DNA of 55,982 bases from Cladosporium sp. IMV 00045 (lineage: Eukaryota; Ascomycota; Dothideomycetes; Cladosporiales; Cladosporiaceae): assembly GCA_001931905.2 (NCBI GenBank), contig MSJI02000556.1:1-55982 (forward strand), given 5' to 3'. Positions within the stretch are counted from its first letter, which is position 1. The number at the start of each line of letters is the position of its first letter. The notes beneath the pieces are model-generated. The model searched no databases, was not told the origin of the DNA, and saw nothing but the letters and a program-made list of their open reading frames with translations. Below are positions 41,354 to 52,684 of this stretch, one piece after another. The translations under genes and the position numbers were made by a program.

Positions 41354-44266
41354 TCACACTGTCGCCCTAGAATCGCGCTCGGCCACTAGTCGCTCGAGTT
41401 CCTGTTGTAGGAACTTTATTCTTTTGGCAGTCGGACTCAAAGGGTGTTCTAGCTGCTTTCGTTTACCGCGGATTCGGCCTCTAGCCTTGTGACTACCATT
41501 GTGGATCTCAGCTAGAGGCGGATTGCATGGAAGCTTTCCGAGGCGTGAAGCGACCTTGGATGACATCTGTAGTGTCTCTGATGGATCCAAATTGTTGCTG
41601 ACAGGTGCCGTGGGCAATTCCCATTCGACGTAATCATCCTTGCTGATCATGAGGAACTTCTGCCAAACGTCGCTATTCTCAAGATATCGATGTATCAAGT
41701 CAGGCTGTAGTTTCGAAGGGAATGCATTTTCTAAAGCATAAGCACCGACACGTGTGGCTGCTTTGTGCCCTGTCTGAAATGAGAGAAGACTGAGGAAGCC
41801 GTCGACATCGTTTGGCAAATGAGGGTCGAATGGCTTCGAAAGACCGGGTATGTGCTTTTTCGACATCGCAATGGCGACTTGCCGGTAATTGCGCATTGTC
41901 ATTGTCATCGGTGACTGGGCCGTCGCTAGCTTTAAACTTCGAAGGCAATCGTCCGAATTGTAGCAGGAGGTAGCCTGATCGTGCTTGGAAAAAATGTGAC
42001 GATTTGGCTCTTTTGCTGGAGTAAGCTCTTCGTCGAATAGAACTCTGCGCGCAATCATGTCTCGCAACGGCCGGAGATAGACAAGGAATACGAACAGCAT
42101 CTTCTCGACGGCAGGCGACGGGGCGCGCACGACATAAAATGAATTGTTTGTAGTGGTGCAAGCTTTGTTATAAGCGAATATCATAATCAGTCTGCCCTGA
42201 AAACACACGACATTGCGCATTGATACAATAGTATTGCTCCAGCGTATGCTACGCAGTTCCACTCCTCTAGCAGGCATACCACTAGTCGTGTGTATGGCGC
42301 TGAACAGGAATTGTACGAACCGATCACATTTACGCAGATAGCCGAGCAGTTGGCTGGGCGACGTCCATGAGAGCCCGCCATCTTTCGCAAAGACGCGCTG
42401 ACTCAGAAGGCGAAACTTGCCTTGAAGATGGTTTTGAGGATCGGTGAGGAATGAGTATCCTGGCCGGCGGTTACCCAGATCGTCCCGTAAGTCCAGATCG
42501 ATCTCTGGCCACCAGTGGAAAAGAAGGTCGTCGAGCAGATACTGTGTTTGGGCGGTCACTCCATGAATCACCTGGCGAAACTGTGTGATCGTGATGGATT
42601 GGTTGTCGAAGCTTAGCGAGTGGCCATCTTTCGACCACTCCATATTCGTGCGTGGTCCTTCTCTCCTTGCGATGGCCCGACCGTGCTGTCTTCTTTCGAC
42701 AAGATAGCCCAAAGGAGCTATACATCCGCGCTCCATGAAACGTGAGCGAATATCGTAGCGCAGTCGTTGAAGCATATCGGGATACTCTTCGCGAGCCGGC
42801 CAGCGTTGGCTCAATGTCTCGTACGACTCAAGAGGGAGAGCATACTCAATCAAGAGCGCGCGACCTATCCAGATGAGAGCCGAAAGTAGTGGCGTATAGT
42901 CGTAAGCCCTCCGGAACGCATGCTCTTCGGGATGAATTCCAAGTATGCCCGAAAACCGCGCAACGGCAGTGCTCTCCAAATTAGCGTCCTTGGGTCGTTC
43001 GGTCCAGAAAAGAATGGAAAGCTGCATCACGGCTTCGATTTCTTCTTGCGGAATTGGCAAAAGTTCATGAGAGCCTCGACACGACGTCAAACGCTCGAAT
43101 CTGGACCATACTGATCTCATGCACGCCCGTTGGTCCGGCGTGAATTCGATCCCGCAGAGCTGTGCGGTATGTTCCTTGAGCCGCCGTTCTTGATCCCACA
43201 TGCGAAAGAAGTAGCAGATTGCGCTTGACCAGATTCGAGTATATCTCTTAAGAGTGGGCGATCGAGGGCAGTCGAAGGGGTATGGGCTGAAGGATGAACT
43301 GCTGCTTTGCGTCCAACATCGAAGAGTCCGTGGTGTACGCTGTAACGTTTTCACACAGCGCTCGATGACCGCTCTTGAAGCAATCACAATCAGCTGTAAC
43401 ACTCCCTCGCTCGCTGCAGGGCTTGAGCATTCGACTCCATGGCACTTGCCAAGGTAAAAGGCACTTGGGCAGCTGGGGACAGGCACCATAGTTGCCGCGA
43501 TTAGCAGTGGAATCGGCTTGTGCTTGAACCAAGTTGCCCAGTTACACGCAAGAATCCATTCGCTATCCTCGTCTGTTTCCAAGTCTTCCTGTATCATGAT
43601 TTCGGGATCCCGACAAAGCCTATTCTCTTCTTCTGCCTCCAATTCGAGGAGCTCTGTTTCCGCATCTTGCTGTGGATCTTTCGACTGATCACGATTTTCC
43701 GGACAACAAGGAGTAGATCCAGCGCTCATGTCTACGATCCAGTATCGTGTGCTTTGGACAACACGTCTCTTGATCCAACCTTGCAAGTAGCATGCATTCT
43801 TTTGAACCTCAGTCGGCTTGGTGTTGTGTCCGTGCACTTTGACACTGTGGTGCCGAATCTCACGTTCGTGAAATGAGCGGAAGGACGGGCATGCCGGACA
43901 ATAGAAACCCCTTCGAGCCGGAATCAAGAAAGAAGAAGGCGGAGAGCCGTCAGGCAATGGCTGCAAATCAGCCGTGATCCTCGCTGCAGGAGCATCTGCG
44001 AATGTTTCGCGAATGGACTCTCGAGTCGACTTTTTGACGCCCTTGTGAGAGGCTCGGAGATGGCTGTCTAGGTCATTGCTGGGCACTGCAACTTTACACT
44101 GCGTGCACAACAAGACTTTGTGCTCTGGCAAGAATGTGATGAGATCGTGGTTCGGTTTTCCAGCAGCATGCTGTGCCCCATCAGTCAGTCGCACGCTGTC
44201 GTCAATCGTAGACTGTGTTGTGCATGTCTGCTTGTGCACCGGCTGCCAGTAGACGATGCGGTCCAT
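41354..44266 (-). CDS. OrsD-type zinc finger + tyrosine-recombinase-like protein without helicase
   Basis: This is a single open frame of 970 residues from ATG 44266. The N-terminal fingers are LLCTQCKVAVPSNDLDSHLR and FYCPACPSFRSFHEREIRHH. The helical middle is shared with the neighbour at 37724-40735. The C-terminal third reads as a tyrosine recombinase: box I GMPARGVELRSIRWSN (residue about 665), an HxxR-equivalent TMRNYRQVAIAMSK (about 790; His replaced) and TGHKAATRVGAYAL (about 835), where His and Tyr are nine residues apart as in LGHxS...TxxxYxH of integrases. The end is basic (RGRIRGKRKQ). There is no helicase domain. If active it would cut and join DNA through the Tyr. The missing first His leaves activity doubtful. 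No RIP-type stops are present. Confidence 0.72.
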   Translation of the reverse strand: MDRIVYWQPVHKQTCTTQSTIDDSVRLTDGAQHAAGKPNHDLITFLPEHKVLLCTQCKVAVPSNDLDSHLRASHKGVKKSTRESIRETFADAPAARITADLQPLPDGSPPSSFLIPARRGFYCPACPSFRSFHEREIRHHSVKVHGHNTKPTEVQKNACYLQGWIKRRVVQSTRYWIVDMSAGSTPCCPENRDQSKDPQQDAETELLELEAEEENRLCRDPEIMIQEDLETDEDSEWILACNWATWFKHKPIPLLIAATMVPVPSCPSAFYLGKCHGVECSSPAASEGVLQLIVIASRAVIERCVKTLQRTPRTLRCWTQSSSSSFSPYPFDCPRSPTLKRYTRIWSSAICYFFRMWDQERRLKEHTAQLCGIEFTPDQRACMRSVWSRFERLTSCRGSHELLPIPQEEIEAVMQLSILFWTERPKDANLESTAVARFSGILGIHPEEHAFRRAYDYTPLLSALIWIGRALLIEYALPLESYETLSQRWPAREEYPDMLQRLRYDIRSRFMERGCIAPLGYLVERRQHGRAIARREGPRTNMEWSKDGHSLSFDNQSITITQFRQVIHGVTAQTQYLLDDLLFHWWPEIDLDLRDDLGNRRPGYSFLTDPQNHLQGKFRLLSQRVFAKDGGLSWTSPSQLLGYLRKCDRFVQFLFSAIHTTSGMPARGVELRSIRWSNTIVSMRNVVCFQGRLIMIFAYNKACTTTNNSFYVVRAPSPAVEKMLFVFLVYLRPLRDMIARRVLFDEELTPAKEPNRHIFSKHDQATSCYNSDDCLRSLKLATAQSPMTMTMRNYRQVAIAMSKKHIPGLSKPFDPHLPNDVDGFLSLLSFQTGHKAATRVGAYALENAFPSKLQPDLIHRYLENSDVWQKFLMISKDDYVEWELPTAPVSNNLDPSETLQMSSKVASRLGKLPCNPPLAEIHNGSHKARGRIRGKRKQLEHPLSPTAKRIKFLQQELERLVAERDSRATV

Positions 44267-45069
44267 GGCTCGGTGATTCCAGAGTCAAAGGGTCCGCACG
44301 TGTTTGCGTGGGAGCTGAGACAAAGCTGTTCGACACCACTCCCGAAGCGGAGAGGGAAACAGTGTTCCCCAGGCGATCATTAGCGCAACGCAAACAGCCG
44401 TTAGAGCTAGGCTCAATGCGTAGACGCTAGAACCCGAAAAAGCTGGGGAACACTGTTTTCCTGCGTGTAATCATGTAATAGGTTCTGAGTGTTTTGCTAA
44501 TCATGGTCAGTGTTCCCGTGATCATGGTCCTCACATGGTTCGCCGGTTCGGCCTGGCCCTGCGAGCGGTCGGTGCAGTTAGATCCAATGCAACGAACGTC
44601 ATAAGCCATCATCATCACAACACCCAACGGCACGGCCGCGTCCTGATGCCGAACTCGCTAGCAGGTTGCGAGCAAATGCTGTCACAACGACGAATAGATG
44701 ATCCATGGTTGCGCGGCCAAGGGCTCTCCAGAGCTGGAGAATTCCGGCGCATTTCGTCACGACGAGTCCCTGTCTTATCATGCTGCTTTTTGCCATTTCG
44801 CTTTCCTCGCCTGCATGCGAACGACAACAAGTAAAGTGAAACAGCCGCATGTTTGCCTAAATACTGACGCAAAGATCAAGATATTAACATTAAGCGACTG
44901 CCTGAAACACATCAGCTTCCGTCAATCGGGCGCGAAGCAGGCTGCTAACTCGCACAAGCAGGGCATTCCCGCACATCTCCAAGAAAAACGAAAAAGCGAA
45001 AAGGGAGACCACTTCCGCAGCACAGATCACGAATGCCATCACCATCGTCAACAATAGTCCTCCCTCAAA
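44267..45069. other. gene-free stretch before the first aquaglyceroporin
   Basis: Short shadow frames only. It probably includes the promoter of the rightward aquaglyceroporin gene and that of the leftward OrsD-type gene. Confidence 0.4.
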
Positions 45070-46875
45070 ATGTCCAAATCCTCCGCATCCAGCACAACCC
45101 CCTCTCAAATCCACGATCGGTCCAACCTCCGCCAACGCCGCACAAACACTGCCTCCACCCTCTCCCGCCCACCCACTAACCTGTCCCACCCCAACAACGA
45201 AAACACCGTACTCCCCCAACACTCGGCCGGCTATTTGAACGACATCCGCCCTCGCCGTGAACGAACTCGACAAGACGACTATTTGTATTATTCCCTCGCC
45301 GGTCCACCGGCTCCACCGCCACGCTTTGATCAGCATCAAACGTATTTCGACCCGGGATATTTGGAGACCAATCCTTGGATGCAACAGGAGGATGGCGGGC
45401 CGAATTTTACACTTGCTAGGAATTTCCCGAGGATTGTGCGGTGGAAGGGGAAGAAAGATGGGGGTCAGGAAGGGCGGAAGAATGTGAATGCTGATCAGAA
45501 GGGTGAGAGTGAGGCTGCGCCGCAGGTTGAGGCTGCGGAGGAGCTTGGAGATGAGGTTGAGCATGGGGAGGAAGGACTTGGTAGGTTCCCGACCGGTGCC
45601 GTGGCTGGCGATATGCACAAGACCGTGTTCGCTAACGCTCGAGAATGCCAGATTCCATCGATCAAGCCGACAATGTCGAAGAAGAAGAGCAGGCCAAAGC
45701 TCGACGGCGCAATCGCCAGCAACAGCTCCAGCAGCATTCGATGGAACATGGGAGTCTGACTAGGCATGGCACGGCAGAATCTTTTGAGCCGCCGAAACCG
45801 ACGGAACAGGAGCGTAATCCGCAGAAACCTTTCAACGTGTGGGCTGTTGCGAGGCTGAAAGCGCAGAGACCGCTGGGCGAATGGTTGGGCGTCGTGATTT
45901 ACTCGTTCATTGGGCTTAGTGCGAATCTTGCCGCGGTGACGAGTCAAAACGAGGCTGGGACGTTGGAGACGGGATATTGGGCTTGGGGACTTGCGACTAT
46001 GATAGGTGAGTCTGCTTGGATGGAGTGCATTTGTTGAACACTATTTGATTAGATGGTGCTCGCGATGCGCAATGTTGTGCGGGCGAATCTATCCGGCTCC
46101 CGGCCAGTGACTGACCTACCTTCTTCCAGGAGTTTACGTCTCCGGTGGCAGCTCTGGCGGTTTTCTCAACCCAGTTATAATAATCGCACTCACGATCTAT
46201 CGCGGTTTTCCCTGGCGGCGCGTGCCACTATACATTCTCGTACAAGTCTTCGGAGCCTTCATCGGCGCCCTGCTCGCCTTCGCAGTCTATTACGATAGCA
46301 TCATCTACCTCGACGGCGCCCTTCTGCCAGAGACCACGGGCGTAAGCCTGTACACACAGCCGCGAGACTGGGTGCGCCACTCGACCGCCTTCTTCACCGA
46401 ACTCCTCGGCAGCGCAGTAATCACCTGTACCATCATGGCGCTGGGTGACTCTGGCAACTCACCCCCTGGCGCAGGCATGCACGCCTTCATCATCGGTCTC
46501 GTAATTACGGCAACAACCATGGCCCTCGGCTGGCCTACCCGGGGCTGCTTCAATCCCGCTCGCGACCTCGGCCCTCGTCTCGCAGCTCTTGCAGTTGGGT
46601 ATCCGATATCCAGCTTCAATGCACGAGATTCATTCTGGATTTGGGGCGCGTGGGGCGCGACGATTCTAGGCGGGTTAATTGGAGGGTTAGCATATGATTT
46701 GTGTATTTTCAAGGGAGGCGAGAGTCCGGTGAATTTCAGCTTTGGGCGATGGAGGAACAAGACGCTGAAAGGGGAGAGCAATGTGCTGAAGAAGGCGTTT
46801 CGGTCCCGGAAGCATGTGGTTATTGATCAGCGTTTGGAAAGTGGGGCTTTTACGGCGAATGAAGATAAAAGGTAG
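45070..46875 (+). CDS. aquaglyceroporin with long N-terminal tail (three exons)
   Basis: This is a membrane channel for glycerol and water. The coding sequence is 45070-45580, 45652-46005 and 46130-46875, giving 536 residues. Introns are 45581-45651 (GTAGGT...CCAG, 71 bp) and 46006-46129 (GTGAGT...CCAG, 124 bp); both junctions keep the frame. The first 250 residues are hydrophilic and charged, as in fungal Fps1/Yfl054-type channels. Six membrane segments follow. The first pore loop is SGGFLNPVII, with NPV in place of NPA. The second is RGCFNPARDLGPRL, where Asp after NPAR marks the glycerol-conducting branch. The C-terminal tail is basic. A second member is at 51309-52684. Confidence 0.9.
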
Positions 46876-47099
46876 GGAGGTGAGTAATTTAGACATAGAC
46901 AGGTGGAAGATTGGCGATGATGGTTGTTGGTGTTCGCCAGCTAATCCCTCGCCCCAAGCTGGATCTTTCTTCCCCCAAAACACTTGACAAACCTTTCGAT
47001 CTGAAATGATCAACTCCGAACGGCGAACACAGCCAGGCCATAAGACCTTTGCTCCGTACAGTGAAACACAAACCATTAACGTGCGGCGATAAAATACTC

Positions 47100-47345
47100 T
47101 CAGCAAGCCGACCTCTTTGCCTTTGTATGCAGCTTGCGGAGAATGGACAACAAGCACTTGACGTTTTCGTGGAAAGTAGCGAGGAACATGTTGATTTCGT
47201 ACCCACGGACACTGCGATGCCAATATTGGTTGGACTGAGGCCACCAAGCTCACACAGAGGCAGGGGCGCGAGCAAGACTTGATCCCGATTCACATCTTTG
47301 CTCTTACGGCATGGACTAAGACTCAACCCCAAAAGGTAGCAATGG
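47100..47345 (+). pseudogene. response-regulator receiver domain relic
   Basis: The plus-strand frame at 47136-47235 reads AENGQQALDVF, then HVDFV and TDTAMPILVGL, the phospho-acceptor region of a receiver domain, with the usual L/F-M-D replaced by P-T-D. After a frameshift near 47238 the next frame continues EATKLTQRQGREQD, then LIPIHIFALTAW, the conserved Thr/Ala block. The start with the acidic pocket is not readable and no histidine kinase is nearby. It is a short degenerate copy from a hybrid histidine kinase or a Skn7/Ssk1-type protein. Confidence 0.6.
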
Positions 47346-47880
47346 CAGCTAGTGTGGACGTGTAATGTCCAAGCGAATGAAGTTGTGAAGCTGAGAATTG
47401 CTCGACAACATCTCGAAACCGACAGATTGATTTTGGTAATTGTGCATAGAGCTCAAAATGCTCCTCTTGACATACCTTGGCTAATATTTGCTTGAATTGC
47501 GCTGTATAAACGTGCTTCTAAAGGGGAAGTAGCGTAATCTCCGTTTCCTTGCGCGGATGTTACCCTTCCTGCGATAAATGCCTCGGGGGGATGGCGACGA
47601 CAATGAAGTAGATTTCCACGCTTTCGCTCAAGTACAACCGTCCTGGTTAGACTCCCCCACAAGGACGATTGTAGTGGCATTTCACTGTCATGGCAGGGCC
47701 GACATGCCGAGGGTGGTTTGGAATACATGGTAGATGCCATGTCACGACAGGCCAGACTCGTGTCTAATTCCCAGTTGTGTGTTCCTCTTCGCTAATATTA
47801 AGAGAACGAAAGTACCATTTACGCTATAAATGAAGTATATTCGTTCCCAAATTTACACTATATCCCTCCAGAAACGGGCT
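47346..47880. other. gene-free stretch
   Basis: I recognise nothing between the receiver relic and the end of the second Zn2Cys6 gene. Confidence 0.4.
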
Positions 47881-50141
47881 CTACAATTTGCCAACTCCAA
47901 GCCGCGAATCTATCCATTTGTTTCTGATCCACTCAACCAACTGTGCGGCTGTACGTCTCATACTCTCCAGATTCACCTGACTCTCGCTAATTCGACGCAG
48001 CGTCTTGTCCTTGCGCGTAATGTGTAGGATGATCAGGATGTCTGCGAACTTCTGCGTCCAAGTGAATATTTGCGGAATGAGCCGTTTCTTGTTCTTAGGC
48101 GGAGCCATAGTCAGAGGCCATAGACAACAGCTTTTGATTGCAAGGGCGCAAAAGTTGGTATCGTCAAGCGTCATAGATTCCGGAAAATGCAAGGCTTTGT
48201 AGATGAAGGGGCAGAGAACTGCGAAGCGAGCAGAGTAGAAGTGAGTGCGCAAGAGAGCGGTAACTATGTCGAAGTTGTACTTGTGTATTATAGGTACACG
48301 GCCCTTGTCCGGGGAGAAAAGCGGCTCCATGAGCCACCGTCTCTTGGGGTCGGTGCTAGGAAAGTCAAGTATGTCATCGTCTAGCCATTGCATATGTCGG
48401 GGAAGTTGGGATCTCCAGGAATCAAGTTGGTAGGTCAGCTCGCGGATTTTCTCGATAGGGGGTGCATTAGAGTTGTTCGGAGTTTTCTCTTCGGATAATA
48501 CAGCTGCTGTCGCGATCAGCAAGAAAGTATGCTTTCAGATATGTCGGGACTAACACTCATGGACGAGAGTGGCATAAACTTTGCTGTACAACCGCCGCAA
48601 TGCGATCATAGCGAGAAAGTGGTGATTGTAATGCGATCGGTCTTCCGATGCACGTGGCTCCCGATGATCTCCATGGTGTTTATCGAATTGAGGTAATGGC
48701 ACTCTATGCTCGAGCGAGTGTAGTTCAGTCCGAGGCAAGTCAAGTTCTATGTGGTAACTTTCTTCCACAAGAAAGCATATCCAGTAGACTCGTTTGATCA
48801 TGTTTCCGCTTCTCAACTGTCCGCCGACTTCCTGACATCGTACTAGTATCTGAATCACGGTCGATGCCTTTACAACGCACAACCAGGCATCCATATACAT
48901 TGAATTTGCCTCGTAATATGTTGCTTGGAGCAGCATCATCTGCGCATTCTCGATTGTGCACATGTCCACGTTACCAAGACGTCGCCTGGCTTCGTTAAAA
49001 ATTTCAAGGCCAGGAGGCCTCTCCGGGGTGCCACCTCTGAATCCGCTTGGCGCGCCACATTCACCAAATATGGGCTCTCCGACCATACCTTCAAGCGCTA
49101 GCTGTCCGAGTGCAAAGACGGTCAGAGCTATGACGGTTTTCGGGTCGTCATATGAGTAGCCTGTGCGTAGCAGATTGGCGACTAGCTTCATGAAAGAGTC
49201 GTGGTCAAGGAGTGGATGGATAATGTTGAAGCTGTTGAAGTACGCATCTGAATAATCGTTAATCTTTTGAGCCGTGAGAGTTGGAAAGACGCATAGTTTA
49301 CGCCCTTCATCTGAGGGAGGTTTGTCGACTTGCAAGCTAGTCAACCCCGGGTATGATGGCAAAGAGGATTGGCTCATGTTCATACCCTCTCGCTCGAACT
49401 AGGGCTTTCCCGCCTGTAGCAAACCCTTTAGGTTCAGAGATGGCTTTACACCTGAACTGGTAAGGCAATCGATTATACTAGGCCACATAATCACCTTGTG
49501 TGATACTCTGTGATATTTCACAGCTTGCTGTAGCTTCGAGGGAGAGCTGTGTTCGGGAAGTTCCGAGTACACTCCTGCAGTGGCAGTCGAATGGCAAGTT
49601 GGAAACAGACTGCTCGACCCCTTCAGTGGGCATGTTTCCGAGGAAAGATTTTGATCAACCAATTGGTCGTCAAACTTTTTCTCCAACTTCGCAAGGATCG
49701 ATAGAATTTGGGTCGTTGTCTTGTTTTCCCTATCCCTATGATAATGCATGAGCATGGGAACCTGAGTGCTGAAGACTCGAGGAGGACGATTAGAGTCTGT
49801 TAACAGCTGGTAGGGTTGACTTACTTTACCTTTTCGGACTCCCGGTACAAGCACTCTTTGTTCAGTCTTTGACACAGGTGACCTAGACATATGAGCATGA
49901 AGTGTGTTCGGCGAAGCTCATCTCACAGCAGTGACTCACATTTAGGTCTTTGCCGACTACACCTGCTCTTCCTGCGGCTGATGTTAGTCAACGTCCGAAC
50001 TGGAGATAGTGATCCTATTGTCAGCGAAACTTTTACTGCGGCTTACCTGATCTGACATGTTTCACATGCTTGCCCTGCAATGGCACCTCTGAATTGTAGA
50101 TGCAAATCGACGAATTCTTTAGGATCCTGTGATGCAGCCAT
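47881..50141 (-). pseudogene. Zn2Cys6 transcription factor, broken by a frameshift and one in-frame TAG
   Basis: The exons can be read as 50141-50047, 49971-49940, 49882 to about 48555, and 48506-47881, with introns 49972-50046, 49883-49939 and 48507-48554. The first three exons assemble a perfect cluster with spacing C-x2-C-x6-C-x6-C-x2-C-x6-C (ACETCQIRKSRC, CHLCQRLNKECLY). The middle region is a fungal-specific transcription factor domain (NIIHPLLDHDSF, VIALTVFALGQLALEG) and continues through the last intron into LSEEKTPNNSNAPPIEKIRE. Two defects are seen: near 49815-49835 the frame shifts between RESEK and LLTDSNRPP (only a 23-nt GT-AG segment would join them), and a TAG at 49399-49401 lies in frame. 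It sits between two aquaglyceroporin genes. Confidence 0.75.
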
Positions 50142-50766
50142 CTCGCTTGTTGATGACCTCTCTCAGAAGCCTATCTGCTTAAGCGTGTAGAATTTTGGTC
50201 AGCCAGCTAATGGTAACCCGTCAGTAATGTTGTTATTCCGCGGTTGAGGACAATCGTCAGCGTTGAGATGTATGTTGTGGCTGATCAGTTATATAGAAGA
50301 TACTGCACGTACTACAACACGACTCACTCAGGTGTCGCTCCTCGGTAGGAAAATCCAAATGATACTGCCATCGCCTTATGCGAGCGCAAACCTGCTCCAG
50401 CGAAATGGCTGGGGATAACCGCATAGCGAGGGGTTAGAGGCCTAGAAGTGACGTACACATGCCATAACTGGCACGGAAGAATATTACGACGGGATACTAC
50501 TGACGTCGACTTGATGCAAAATCAGGCGCCGCTGTTTATGGCTTATGTATTTTAACCAAGAAAAGCAACGCGGATACTGCGGCTATTCGAACCATCAATT
50601 TTCATGTGGTCGTCCCATGCGGCACCAATATTCGCACGATATGTATACACACCACTGTCTCCTGCATAGTGACTGTAAAGCAAACAAGCATGGAATAGCG
50701 TCGTGTACGAGACGTTGGAAAGCCTCGACAAGCTATTCGACAACTTGGGCGTTTGGTTGCTTCGCA
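50142..50766. other. gene-free stretch
   Basis: Upstream region of the broken Zn2Cys6 gene. No recognisable feature. Confidence 0.4.
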
Positions 50767-50768
50767 TA

Positions 50769-50924
50769 ACGTAGCTGACGGTGAAGTGGGACATACGGTG
50801 AAATGGGTCACTACGCAGGCATGATAAGGTATACGCGCATGAGTATAAGATATACCGAGTACGTGCTCAAAGCTACTGAGATTGACCCATTTCACGGTCT
50901 GTCCCACTTCACCGTCGGCTACGT
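50769..50924. mobile_element. 156-bp pogo/mariner-type MITE
   Basis: Terminal inverted repeats of 42 bp begin ACGTAGCYGACGGTGAAG and differ at three positions. The element is flanked by TA on both sides (50767-50768 and 50925-50926), the target duplication of Tc1/mariner-pogo transposons. The interior of about 70 bp has no coding capacity. Confidence 0.9.
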
Positions 50925-50926
50925 TA

Positions 50927-51308
50927 TCCGAGCAGGCTGCCGAAGGTATGTATTAAGTACTTCATTCTGATGCAGGTGCCCTTGCAAGCCAACACGATAT
51001 GCTCATAATGACGTCAAGTGATGTCTACATTCACTTGTTACACCGTTGAAGTCTGAGTCACCACACAAGCGAGATGGACTTACTGGCAGGGGCCACGGTA
51101 AGGACCAGCGGTAAACTCGACAAGCGAGTATCATGTTGCACACAGAGCGCAAAGGGCCACTGGGCCACGCAGCATTGCTGGGTGCCGCCTTTCTTCCGTG
51201 TCGCACCTTTTACGTCAGAATCACGACTTGGGATATCTAAACCTTTTTATGAGATATCTTCTTTGAGAGCAACATGGAATTTCCAATGATTCATCCTTTG
51301 CAATCGCT
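50927..51308. other. upstream region of the second aquaglyceroporin
   Basis: No frame or repeat recognised. It probably holds the promoter. Confidence 0.4.
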
Positions 51309-52684
51309 ATGTCTGGCTTGCAGCATCTGGCTTCCTTTGTGTCCCGCCGTGAGGGCGATGAAAACTTTGATCCGACTGAAAAGCAAGGCAACGCTAAGAG
51401 CGATCATTCTCAAAACAAGTCGCGCGAACGACAGTATGGCGCTTCGCATGCGACACCCCAGAAAGAACGGGAGGTGCTGAAGGATGGAACTGATAACAGG
51501 TACCGACTAGAGTACGCCTGGCGGAGATCGGATTCGAACAAGCCAAGCAGAGATTCGACTGTTAAGCGAGTCAAAAGAAAGCGACGAATGTTTGGCTTAG
51601 AGCCGCACAGGCGGTTTAAGCAACACCATGAGGGTAGTGAGAAATTATGGTGGTCCCGTGTTCGGGCGACTTTGCAAGAACCGTTCAGCGAGTTTCTGGG
51701 TGTACTCATCTTCACCATGGTACAGCAAGGCGGCATTGCGCAGGCGACATTGAGCGCCGGCGATCCAACAGCGCCTGGCGGCAACGGATACGGGCAATAT
51801 TTAACCGTTCCTTTCTGGTAAGAATTACGACATTCTGCAAATGAGACATGACTGACGTTGAAGTAGCACAGGGATTGGTGTATTACTTGGCGTTTATGTT
51901 GCCGGTGACTCCGGTAGCTATCTGAATCCAGCCATCACCGTCGCTAGCTGTCTTTTCCGCGGGCTACCCTGGCGTGTTCTCCCTGTTCTCACACTTGCGC
52001 AAATACTAGGTGCTTTTTGTGGTACCGGCATTACCTTTGGAATCTATTTACCAGCTATAAACGCCTACTCTGGCGGTGCCATGAACGTACCTCCAGCTCA
52101 GCAGTCTACGGCGTCCATCTTTACTTCTTTTCCGCAGACGTTTTCGTCTTCTACGTCGCAGGTCTTCTCTATTATCCAGCGAACTGCGATCATGCAGTGC
52201 ATCATCTCGGCGATCAAAGACGAATACAATTTTGGTCAGCAGCTCACGGCTGGTGGCAGCACCAATTTCCCATTGAACCTTTTCTTCCTGTTCTTCGGGT
52301 TGACAGCCGCCTTCGGCTGGGAGACAGGGTAAGCGAATACCCGATATTTCCATCCTTGACGAAAATGCAGTTGAGACTAATGAATATCATAGTGGCCAGA
52401 CGAATCCGGCCCTCGACCTTGGCGGCCGCATTATGGCCTCCGCAGTGGGCTACCCGAGCACCGTATGGACAGTATCTGGCGGCTATCCATGGATTCCAAC
52501 TATTGTACCTGTCATTGGTGCATGTTTCGGATCCTGGATATACGACCTATTAGTTTTCACTGGCTCATCGCCTGTGAATACCCCCTACCTAGGATTTGGC
52601 AAACTCATTTCACCCACAATGGATTTGCGAAATCGAAGGCAAAGGTATCGGCAGAGGCAAGACCAGGAACACGAATTCCCTTGA
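51309..52684 (+). CDS. aquaglyceroporin (three exons)
   Basis: This is a glycerol/water channel of the plasma membrane. The coding sequence is 51309-51817, 51867-52328 and 52393-52684, giving 420 residues. Intron 51818-51866 (49 bp, GTAAGA...GTAG) was set so that PFCTGIGVLLG keeps the frame. Intron 52329-52392 (64 bp, GTAAGC...ATAG) joins WETG to GQTNPALD. The first 130 residues are a charged, Arg/Lys-rich tail. Both pore loops are canonical: SYLNPAITVA and GQTNPALDLGGRI, the Asp indicating a glycerol-conducting type. An extracellular Ser/Thr/Gln-rich loop lies around residues 270-300. The C-terminal tail is Arg/Gln-rich. Confidence 0.9.
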
